Part shown: one piece after another, positions 45,442 to 57,300 of the stretch
How positions within the stretch are numbered: the stretch's first letter is position 1
Layout of the letters: the number at the start of each line of letters is the position of its first letter
DNA from: Ricinus communis
Lineage: Eukaryota; Streptophyta; Magnoliopsida; Malpighiales; Euphorbiaceae
Direction: 5' to 3'
NCBI RefSeq assembly: GCF_019578655.1
Contig: NC_063256.1
Location: 19,601,350-19,665,349, forward strand
DNA: 64,000 bases
Program-made: the position numbers and the translations under genes
Notes under the pieces: generated by a model
The model's input: only the letters and a program-made list of their open reading frames with translations
Told to the model about the DNA's origin: nothing
Databases searched by the model: none

Positions 45442-45990
45442 TTTACATATATGCCTGTATATATATAAATAATTATATTATATTTTATATTAGGATTACT
45501 TTGGAGCTATTAATGGCACTCATGTAGCAGCAGCTACTGTTAATGAAGAAGATTTATTAAGAGAAAAGGAGTGCCCACACAAAATATCATGGCTGCATGT
45601 AGTTTTTGACATGCAGTTCATATTTTTAACGGTAGGATTGAAAGGAACAACTCATGATAGACGAATCTTTCAATATCAATCCATAACAGAGAATTAAATT
45701 TTCCTGCACCACCACCAGGTAATATTTATCTCATAATGATTTTAAATACTTTTTTTCCATCTTTTTAATAGCTGAGATTTAAATATATTATGTCTTTTTA
45801 TCACTTAATATGTAGAAAAATAGATATATTGGACCTTATAGGAAAACCAGATATCATATACCTGACTTTCATCGCAATGGTCAACCATGGGGCCTAAAGA
45901 AGAAACTTTCAATAGCTGGCATACATCTCTTAGATGTTGTATTGGAAGAACATTTAGTGTTTGGAAAGCCAGAATGGATCAAATAAAAGT
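44930..45990 (+). pseudogene. PIF/Harbinger transposase (DDE) remnant
   Basis: Frame-broken pieces in order: RLMRWNEKRCINMFRMNKNI (about 45095-45160), FYVLAIHASNRKVQECFQHS (about 45235-45295), DYFGAINGTHVAAATVNEED (about 45495-45555), WLHVVFDMQFIFLTVGLKGT followed by THDRRIF (about 45590-45670), and FNSWHTSLRCCIGRTFSVWK (about 45905-45970). These are the Harbinger DDE blocks. The first catalytic Asp of GAIDGTH is Asn, the second remains in HDRRIF, and the ERTFGVWK block has Gly for Glu. An intron-like gap separates the last two pieces. It is a dead transposase, partner of the Myb-like ORF1 just upstream. Confidence 0.8.
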
Positions 45991-45999
45991 TGTTTCAAA

Positions 46000-47825
46000 C
46001 TTTTTATGCATCTCATTGTCATGATATTCTTTTATTTATTTCTTAAATGAACAAATACAAACCCCAAAACTATAATATTATAACTAGTTTAATACTTGCA
46101 CTTGCGCGGAGCTTAATTAAATATTTTATTAGTAAATTATATTATTTTATTTATAAATTAGTTTTATATTTATATTTTATGACTAAATCTGTTATACTTT
46201 ATATAATAATTATATTAGTCAATTTTTATCTAAATTTTTGTAATATAAATTAAATATTAATAGAACATCTTTGTTAGATATTTCCTATTGATATTGATAT
46301 TAGTTTGCATATCAAATATAAATATAATAATTATTCAAGCTTATATAAAAATAAGCATTGTGGCAATGGAGCTTGCCGGTTCAAGTTCCAACCAATTTTT
46401 AAACAGTAAGAAATTAATTAAAATTAATTATTTTTTATGAGTTGGATCTTGAACTTATAGTTCCTGTTCTAACTGAGGGAAAACCGATCTTGGATATTCT
46501 AGTTCTTGGTCGGTTCGTCTATTTTGATCAGTCCAGTTTTATTTATCAAACTTATAAATTCTTTGTCTGAATATTAAAACTAATATAAATAATATGAAAA
46601 TTTATGAAATGTAAAAAAGAAAAAAATACTTAACTCTAATTTTATTGACAATATAAAATAAACATAAACTTATACAATTAGTTATTCATTACTGATTAAA
46701 TTTTAATAATAAAAAATAAAGTAAATAATAAGAATTAAAATTAAAGCTAGAAGCATAGAGAGAGAAAAAATTGACGTGGTTTAAGAAAAATTTTAATGGC
46801 TTCAATGTTTTCTTATTAAAATAAAGTTTTCCTTTTTCTTCTTTAAGGTTTTTGTAGGTATAACTTATAAAATATTATAAAATTAAAAAAATTAATTAAA
46901 CTATAAAAAAATATAAAATTCATTAATGAACTCGAGTTAGTAAATAAAGAAAAATATAAAAATCAAATGAATAATTAAGTTCAAATCAAGATTTTTAATA
47001 TAGCAAGAAATATTATATAAAAATAAAATAAAATAAATAAGTAAATTGAAATAATAAAAAAATACATGCAAAAATTAAAATTAAAAAAGTTATTGATATT
47101 ATAAGTATAGATTAAAAGAGAAAATAATTACCTTTTATAGAAAGTATCATGTGTCATTTTTAATAATCCTACGGCAAAAACTGTGGTTAAACCATTCTAT
47201 TTATTCTACTTTTAATATATATTAATCGTTTACTCATGCATTGCATGACTATTATTATTATATAATTATAAATTAAGTTTATAAAGAAAATTTAATAAAT
47301 TTTTTAACATTTATATATTTACTCATTATATTTTAAAAATAACAACAAATTAAATACTTTAAACTTTTTTCTCAGCTTTTTTAGTATTTTAGAATTTTAT
47401 TAATATACTAATACAAAAGTATTCTAATTAGATTTATTAACTAATTCTAATATTATATAATAAATACAATCATATAATTGATATTACTATTTTCTAGAAT
47501 TAAAAATTATTATACAATTAAAAAAGATTAGTAAATTTAATATTTAAAATATTATTTTCTAGAGTTAAAATTATTATCTAATTAGAAAACTAATTTATTA
47601 GTTAATATAATATTATAACATAATTAACATATGCTATTTTTGAGGATAATTATGATCTAATTAGAAAACTAATTTATATTAATATGTTATTTCTTAAAAT
47701 TAAAATTAATATCTAATTAGTAATGTAATTTATTAATCAATGAATTAATCGGAAAAATTATAATAAAGACAAATTAAGATAAAAATTAAATATGTAAAAC
47801 ATGTCAAAAATTTTGAGTTTTAAAA

Positions 47826-47883
<58 letters not shown>

Positions 47884-48130
47884 ATATATTAAATTAAATT
47901 AATTAATATTTTATTTTTTAATAAAATTCATAACCGAGCATATCTTACAACAATAAACTATTATAATATATATTTTCTATTCTTTCCACCCAAACATTTT
48001 CTCAGTATTACTCTTCTTTTTATATTTATTGCTTTCTTGTATGACAATAAATTTATATGTATTAATAATATATATTTTTTTAAAATAAGTGATACTTTAA
48101 TAAAAAAGTTCAAAAACAATTAATTCATGT
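46000..48130. other. AT-rich region upstream of the acyl-activating enzyme gene
   Basis: No gene seen. It contains a (TA)n microsatellite at about 47829-47880, long A/T runs, and a stretch near 46380-46550 with GGTTC words that may be decayed repeat DNA. Confidence 0.55.
47829..47880. repeat. (TA)n microsatellite
   Basis: About 26 uninterrupted AT dinucleotides. Confidence 0.95.
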
Positions 48131-48367
48131 CTATATTAGTATATAAACAGCAACAAGCCAGCCAAACAGACCCCAGCCTCGGAATTAGGTACCCAGCAGC
48201 GATTGTCACTTTGTCTCTATTTGTTTCTTCGGTCCCTTAAATATTAAGTCGATAACAAACACCACCACCATCATCATCATCATCATCATCAACAACATCT
48301 CTGCTTTCTCGCTAATCTCGCCAAGGAGCTTCCTGCACGTATTCATTTATTATATATCACAACGGTC
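48131..48367 (+). promoter_or_regulatory. Putative core promoter and 5' leader of the AAE15-like gene
   Basis: A TATAAA at 48142-48147 lies at a sensible distance from a base-balanced leader that begins near 48165, unlike the A/T-rich DNA upstream. The leader contains a (ACC)n(ATC)n run at about 48258-48290. The start codon follows at 48368. The transcription start itself is inferred. Confidence 0.45.
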
Positions 48368-51300
48368 ATGGGGCTATCAGGATTGCTTAATCATCCATTA
48401 AACACACTTTCTTCACCATCATCTTTTCATAACAGAATGGCAATGGTTTCCGTAGCAACTAACCTTACCTGGAGCCCTTGTTTTGATCATTGCAAGAATT
48501 ATTATAACAAAATAATCTTATCCAGAATAAACCATAGAGGCTTCTCTTCAATTAGTCGATTTCGAGTTTATTGTGAATCCGAGGTAATTATTTGCCTGGA
48601 GAATGCAAATATTGTATCTTTGATTTTGAAAATTAATATGCTTTTGATTTGGAATTTTTAGATAGAGAAAAAGGAGGAAAAGAAAGTGAAAAGGTGTTCA
48701 CCTTATTTGGAGAAGGCATTGCTTAGAAGTAACGGCGAGTTGGTCCCTGATGAGTGGAAAGCAGTTCCTGATATTTGGAGAACTTCAGCTGAGAAATATG
48801 GTGATAGGGTTGCATTGGTTGATCCATATCACGACCCACCTACCAATTTCACTTATAATCAGGTTTCTATATGTTTCTGAATTGTGTTTTTGCTTGCCTT
48901 TTTTTTTTTTTTTTTTTAAAATTATACAAGTAAGATTAACTGTGGCGGGTGTGAACTAAGGTTCGTATTAATAGCATTTGAATTCTACAAGGAATTTTAG
49001 TTAATTCTTCTTTAAGTTAAAGATCCTAGATCCTGAGTCAACTGATTGATTTTTTTTTTCCTACATGGCTTACAGTTTTTATAGTCAGAAAAGGAATTTG
49101 TTGTCTATAGACACATACATGGGTTTGATACTGTTTGAAATGGCCTACTTGTATGCATTTATTTAAGCATGCAAGAACACTGATGTCTACTTTAGCAAAA
49201 CTCGAATGGGGATGTATCAAGATTCTTAAATTGTTTCATGACATCTAATCATTTATTTATATGAATGTAAACATGAGAAATGCAATCAAGTTAGTGAAGA
49301 GTTGATAGTTACGAGGTGAAAACAATTCCTTTTGAGCCAAGATGGATATTTTTGAGGGTGTTGAATATATGGAGAACTTAATTGCATACAAGAAACTTCT
49401 TTTATATTAAATAAAATTGAGTACAAGATACTTGCACTCTTTATGAACTAGTACATACCTCATGAATACACTCTCTATTCACCCTCAATATAATAACATA
49501 CTAACTTTCTTCACCTCACATTACTAGCACACATTCGCTTGATTTTGGCACACTCCATATATTGCATATTAAGGAACTAGTTTCCTTATATGTTGGTGCA
49601 AATTCGGTTTATTACCGACTTTGCCAAGTTGTTGCCTCATTTTTTTTTCATATTATTAGGAAGGGAGAGGCGGTGATGACTTTGAACAGAGGGTGTGTCT
49701 TAAATCTTTTCTTTTTGCCTTATAGAAACTTTCTACAAGGTTGTTGACTTAGTGCAAGTTTGAGTTCTATAAAAGATATTTTTATGTTTTATTTAAAAGA
49801 GAAATTGGTTCCTCCAAGTATAGGAGGGAAAAAAAATCATATAGGTGAGATGTATTGCCAAGAGAAATTAGTGAAAAGTAGAGAGTTCTAAGGAGAGAAA
49901 AGTTACTATTGAAGGTTGAAGAGTGGGAAGTTCTGGAGAGAGGATACTCTTTAGAATGATCTGTGTAGCCAAAAGTACGTTGTACTTTTGATACTTTGGA
50001 TAGATTAGTTTATTTATTTTTGGAAAAAAAATGCTTGTATCTATAATCTCCATATTCATAATGAGATTTATAATGACATCTCCTTGGAGATGGCATAGCA
50101 TCAGTTTTGTAAGGGAATTACCTAACAAGAGCCATACTGATTATTTTTAGTTTAATGACTATCTTTGAAGATGCAGCTCTAAACCGGATGGAATGGAGGA
50201 AACTTATTCATATAGCTGACCCGTAGCACTTTGTGATTAACGCTTACTTGACTTAAATTATTATACTTGTGATATTGTTGTTGGAAGTCATTATTGCTGT
50301 TAAAGGAGAGAACTGCTGTAATACATTGCTAACGAACTGCTGAGTCCAGGAAGGAAAGCTGAAGGTGAATATGAAAGGATCAAGTTGTTAAGCGAATTGC
50401 CAAATCAACTACTTGGAAGAAAGGGAACATCAAAAATAATTTCATAGCAACTCTTGCAGAGATAGGTATTTAGATTTGAAAGAGGTTCAGTATGAGGATT
50501 TAGGATTCTTTCTAAGGAGCTACATTTGGTGGCAACAAATACAAGGAAACTAACTTATTGGAAAATATTGACAGAAAGGAAAAAATGGAAATGAAAGATG
50601 GTAAAAGGTTTTGCCTATCAATTTTGATGTAGGATGGTTTTTCAGAATTACATCTGATAGTTTGAGCTTAGTTTTGGATTTATTTGAAAGATGCACAGAC
50701 CTGAAAACAAACAGAAATTTAACCAAGAAGTACTTTGCAAAATAGCAGAAGGAAAACATATTATAGTGTGTTGAAGGTTCAAACTTGGACAAAAATTGAA
50801 GGCTTAGGATTCCTTAGTCATCACCCTGCAAAGTTCTGTTGGCCGTACACCTATATTGTTTTGCATTGCATGGGGAGGCAAAAGTTGCAGGAGATTTTAA
50901 ATTGGATTACAAGCAGGAATATCTACTGTCCCAAAGTAATTGTTAACCTTCAAGACATTAAACTTTGAAGACTAGTCCTAATCTTCTGAGGATCTGGAGT
51001 CTCAAAGAAAAATGAAAGGGATAATGTAATCCTAAACCAATAACGACCATGAAGATGGTAACTTTGACATTGGGACAGATTTTCCAGCAAAGACAAAATT
51101 ACACAGTTACCTTCTGCCTGAAAATATAAAATCATGAAGTCCTGTTTAAAGAACATTAGGTCCTAGTAAAGTTCCAAAAGCAACTTTCATTATCAGATTT
51201 GTGCTAAATATGTGCTTAGTCATTAGAACCAGCTATGGCATGCTTTGTGTAACATGTTATTGTGATTCATTACAGTTTCATGCTGGAAATGCAGAAGTTC

Positions 51301-54300
51301 TAATGGACTCTTTGTGATCATTCTGCTCCAAACCATGTGGAGAGAACTAAAAATGGGAAAGGGGTTGATACTTAGAATAACTTGAGGTCACAAGACTCCT
51401 TTTTATGAGATTCATGTAGAAAATTTCAGATACTATGCATCATAATAATTTAATGTAACCTAGCTACATTAATATCTATGCTCTTTACACACCCTGCTTA
51501 TTCACCTTTTATCATTTGCCATTTTACGTACTAAAAATAATGAATTGAATGACTTTGATGATCTGAGCAACAGTTGTGCCAGAACGAGTTGCCAAATTTT
51601 TCTATTTGTTTACCTAATAAAAAAGAAATTTGTCTTGTTTATACCATTTGCTTTTATGTTTGCTTGATCTATGAAAAAGTTGGTTAGTTTTGGTTAATCT
51701 CTAATTGGCAAATCAATTTTGGATCTCTGCTAACTTGTTCATTTTGTTAAAGACTTGAACCATTGTTAACTGGAAAACTAACATCTCTTTTCCTACTGAT
51801 GATGATTTTAAAAAAAAAAATATTTGGTTGTTTCAATATTCATAGAAGACAAGTTAGTTCAATATCTTTCTCATTGAATTCTTCTCCCTCATCAAAATTG
51901 CAGTTGGAGCAGGAAATTTTAAATTTTTCTGAAGGTTTAAGAATTATTGAAGTAAAGCCAAATGAGAAAATTGCTCTTTTTGCTGATAATTCTTGTCGAT
52001 GGCTTGTAGCAGATCAAGGTACATAACATTTCAATTATCTATGAAGTATTATCAAAATTATCTTGAAGTCTTTCTCTTCTGCTGTGAGATACTTGGCCTC
52101 TTTCATATGGAGTGTGTTTGTGTGTATGTGCATCGGATGACCGTACCTATTGGAGTCTGGGGTTCCTTACTTGGCCAAAGATGGTTGTTGCTTTTACTGG
52201 ATGTTTTTGGTCAGCAGTCTCCTGCATTAAATAATATTGGAAGAACAAAGACATTTTTTGGGCCTTTTCTTTGCATCTTCTTACAAAATGATTTCTGATT
52301 ATTGTTTACATTCTTGCATCTAACGTTCAAAAACCATTTTTACGCCCTTTCTGAAGGCTATTCTTTGAAATTGATGACTTATTTCCTTTTTCCATTTTTA
52401 GATTGAATTATTGTCTGTATTTGGTACTTTGGTAGATAAGTCTTATCTGTTCTACATCTTATTATATATGAACTACTGAAATTTCAAGTACATTATAATC
52501 TCTTACTGTAAGGTATAATGGCTATGGGAGCGATTAATGTTGTGAGGGGATCAAGATCGTCTGTTGAAGAGCTATCACAAATATACAATCATTCTGAAAG
52601 GTTCGGGAAAAAGGTTTTGTTTCTACATATTCGTTTTCTCTATTTACTTTTGTTTGTGTTACTTCAAAAATCGATGATCAATGAGGTTGGTTTAGTATAT
52701 GTAGATCTATTAATGTTTGGTATTGGTTTGTTCCTTCTTGAAATGTCTTGCAAATATAGCAGTGCTAGAACTTGTAATTTATTTTAAATTTGACATACAG
52801 GGGAAAAGGTTGATTAAGTACGTATGACTAAAAGATGTGGAAGAATAGAAACAAAAATGTTCTATATGGATGTAAAAGTAAGACAAAACATTACAGGAAA
52901 TTATGTAGACATTAAATGTACTCAAAGGTCTTCAAGAAGGTTTGAGCAAAAAGGAGGAAGAGAAGTCAAACTAGTGATGTAGGCTAGAAAGGGAACACAT
53001 TCTAAGGATTAGAAGGTGCTGCAATCGAGTTTCAATTTTAATAAAATTGCTTATATAGCCGAATTTTGGTCTAGGATCTATACTTTGTATCATCTGGGAG
53101 TCTTCTAGTTCATAAGATTTCTGAATGGTTAGATGATTGGAAGTGAAATTTATTTCTCTAAGAGGTCACTTTACATATTTGGTCGTCCACATTTCATATG
53201 TCTAAACTTTCATTGTCTTGTATCTATCAACTTGTCCTCAATGTCATATCAGCCTTCCTATGATTGTGTTTATTTTTCAACTGCTCTGTACTTATATGTT
53301 CATGCATTTATCTTTGCTCCTTATAACTAATCTTCTGTGCTAAGAGTTGTTTCTAAGTCTCTGAAATTCCGAGTTCCAATACCAGCCCAATTAACAAAAA
53401 CAGGAAAAAAGATATTCTTGTGTGTTATTTCTTCAATGCCAATGCTGACTGCAATACTAAGTAACTAAAAGTTGGAATAGAAAATTAGAGAGACAAGAAT
53501 TCTGATTATTCACTAGCTTGAAACATTGACTATGCAAAAAGTTCAAAGCACAAACATAACAAAGTATATGAAATTGATTGATACCTGTTTTATTCTCTAT
53601 AAATCGCATTAGAAGGCTCTAACATGATGTTATTTTCTGTTGGAGGAATGTAAAAATGGTTTTATCTTTTTGTTTTATGTTCTCTAGTTTAATTTGAAAT
53701 TTACCCAAAAGTTTCTCTTTTTTAAAAAAAAAAATTGGATTGTGCCTCATCCCTTTTGAAATATGTTCAGCTGTATGATTCCTCGGTATCTTAAAAATTA
53801 TGTCAGATATAGTACTATGAAAGTTTCTTTTCTTTTCCCCTTAGGGAAAAAGATAGCCTCCATGGTGTATTTTCTAAGCATTACAAAAGTTACTTTCAGA
53901 TATTTGTTAGGCACCCTACTCTATACTAAATCATCATCCCTGAAGATCAATTCTGGATTCTTAAGTTTGGCAACTTTGAATATAAATCTTGTTCGTATAT
54001 GTAGATAACCAACATACTCTTCCTTTCGATCATTCTGTTTGAACTCCGATGTAAATTAAAGTATGGCCAAGAGTGAATGCCACATGTTGAAATTCTATAT
54101 TAATAGTCCTAGAATTTAGGAGCATTATCTAAAATAAAGGGATTTGCTTAGTTTTAATTCTTATCTTTTATGGCTCCTAGTTTAGTGGGATAATTATCTA
54201 AATTAGTTAGATAATCTCTTAGTTATCAGCAGATCTAGAGGTGTTGTCTCTTGTATAAATATGTACCTTTACACTCGTTAGAGGAATGAGAAGTGAAATT

Positions 54301-57300
54301 ATTTCTTTTCTTCTCAAATCACTTCATGGTATCAGAGCCTTCTTTGAATCAAAATATCTCATGACTAAATACAAGATGGCTACTGAGAGTTCAGTTACCT
54401 CAGAGTCAGAACAGTCTCTCTAGGGTAATAATGGAGGAGCTGATGGTCCCAATAATAGTCATCTCCCCATTACTGGTCATAAATTGAATGGGCATAATTA
54501 CCTTCCATGGTTACAATCTGTGTTGATGTTTATTTATGGAAAGAGGAAGGACGACTACCTTACTGGAGCTGTTGTAATACCTAAGAAAGCGGATCCTAAG
54601 TACAAGGTTGGAAGGCTAAAAACAATACGGTAATGTCTTGGCTCATTAACTCCATGCATAATGACATTGGAGAAAATTTCTTGCTTTATGAGACAACAAA
54701 GAAATATGGGATGCAACCAAGGAAATCTACTCAAGTAATGATAACGCATCTGAATTGTTTGCTATAGAAAGCAATCTTCATGATCAGCGACAGGGGGAGT
54801 CCACATTTACCCAATACTTTAATACTCTTACAAAGTTTTGGCAACAGTTGGACTTGTTCGAAGAGTATAAACGGGAATGTGCTGAAGATGGAATCAAGTT
54901 TAAAAAGGTTATAGAGCAAGAAAGAATTTTTAAATTCTTTCCAGGATTGAATCAGAATCTTGATGAAGCAAGAGGGATAATACTGGGAATCTAACCTCTT
55001 CCAAATATTCTAGAGGTTTTTTCTGAAGTCCATAGAGGAGAGCAGAAAGAAAGTAATGATGGGTTTGTCTACAACCACATCACCAACAGAAAGGGATAAT
55101 ACTGGGAATCTAACCTCTTCCAAATATTCTAGAGGTTTTTTCTGAAGTCCATAGAGGAGAGCAGAAAGAAAGTAATGATGGGTTTGTCTACAACCACATC
55201 ACCAACAGAAAATTTCGGCTCCGCCCTTGTAACCCATAGCACCAGTGAACTGCAACAAAAGGTAAGTGGCAAACCATGGTGTAACTAATGTTGCAAACCT
55301 GGTCATACAAAAGAAATATGCTAGAAACTTCATGGGAAGCCAACAGACTGGAAGCCCTCTCTCAAAGCAAGTGACAAGGAGAGCCGTGCAGCTGTAGCTG
55401 ACAGTATGGAAACATGTCATGCAACTGAATCTTGTCCATTAAATAAAGAACAAATGGAGATGTTACAAAAGCTTTTCATTCAACCACAACAATGTCCTAT
55501 AATTGGAACTAGTACATTGGGTCAACAAGGAAATTTCGGAGTGCCTTAATTGTAAATAGAGGAAATCTAAGTTCTTGGATTGTAGATTTTAGAGCTTCAG
55601 ATCCAAGTATCTTTCGTCATTACAGTCCCTGTGATGGTAATTTCTCAGTTAGTATAGTTGATGGGTCTATTCCAAAGGTAGCTGGTACAGGTTTAGTTAT
55701 TGTATCAAACAGCTTGACTCTCCATTCAGTTTGTTTGGTTCCTAACTCGGATTGTAACTTGCTTTCAGTTAGCAAACTTGGAGACGAATTAAATTGTGTT
55801 TCTAAATGCTTTCCTAATTATTGTGAATTTCAGGACTTGGATTCGGGGAGGATTATTGGCAGTGCTAAGATGTGCGTGGTACTCTACATTTTTAAGGTCT
55901 CTACCTATCGTACAAAACAACTTGATAAGGCCGCATATGTTTCTCAAAAAAGTCAATCTAGTTTTTATCCTAAGTCTTGTTGAAACTAATAATTGAAAAA
56001 TTGTTTCCTTCATTGTTCAATTATAAAAGCTCAAATTTTTTTCAATTTTGAAGTATGCCAGTTGTCCAAACATACTCGTACCGCGTATTCTATTCAACCA
56101 TATAAATCATCTTATCCATTTTCCATGATCCATAGTGATGTTTAGGGACCTGCTAGGGTGAATAATGGTACAGGTGCTAGATGGTTTGTGTTGTTTGTTG
56201 ATGACCATACTAGAGTTTATTGGTTTTTTCTCATGGAAAAAAGTCGAAAGTCAACTAAATTCTTAGAAATTTCTAAAATGATTCAAACCCAATTTCATGC
56301 AAAAATACAAATCTTGAGAATTGACAATGGGAAAGAGTATTTTAACTCTATTCTTGGGGACTACTTACTAAGTGAGAATATAACTCATCAAAGCTCATGT
56401 GTTGATACACCATAATAGAATGGAGTATCTGAGAAAAAAAATAGACACCTTCATGAAGTTGCTAGGTCTTTGATGCTTTCAACTAATGTCCTAAGAATAT
56501 TTTGCGGGGAAGCTGTTCTCACAGCAGCATATCTCATTAATAGGATGCCCTCACGTGTTCTTAAGTTCCAAACCCTATGTCAAACCCTTTTACATCATTT
56601 TCCTAATTCTAGGATTATTTCTAGCATACCTACAAAGATTTTTGGGTGCATGGTTTTTGTTCATGTCAATAATCAGAATAGGAGTAAGCTTGATCCAAGA
56701 TCCATTAAGTGTATCTTTTTGGGATATTCTCTTACAAAAAAGGGGTATAAGTGTTTCTCACCAATCAGAAAAAAACTTTACTGTTCCTTAGATGTCACAT
56801 TCATTGAACATCAGCCATATTTTGCCAAAACTGATATTTAGGGGGGCAATAATAAAGAATATCAATTTTGGGATGTGAGACTCCTATTTCAACTAAAATT
56901 CCTACTCCTACTTCAAATGAACACTCCTATTTCAACTGAAATTCCTACTCCTACTTCAAATGAACTTCCTATTCAAAGAAAGTCTCCATCTTTATTCGAA
57001 ACACAGCCTTATCAACTTGCACCTGATCCAACAAGTCAGCCTTCAAATAATGATAGCTCTTCCATACCTGAATCATTATCACCTCGGTGTCCTAGTTCTT
57101 CTCAACCACCTGATCAATATAAACCAAGAACTACCAAAGACCTAATTATATATACAAGAAAACATAAACCTCAAAGAGAAGTAGTGGAACAAGCTCCTCT
57201 TAAGCGAGCCCAAGAATCTGACCCGAATTCTTTGGTCTTGGAAATCAAACAGAATTCAGATACTGCTGAAACACTTCAAGGTAATCTCTCCAATCTAATT

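Noticed and set aside
46380..46550. tRNA-like GGTTCAAGTTCC word, possible SINE
   Set aside because: Only a B-box-like word is present, without an A box at the right spacing.
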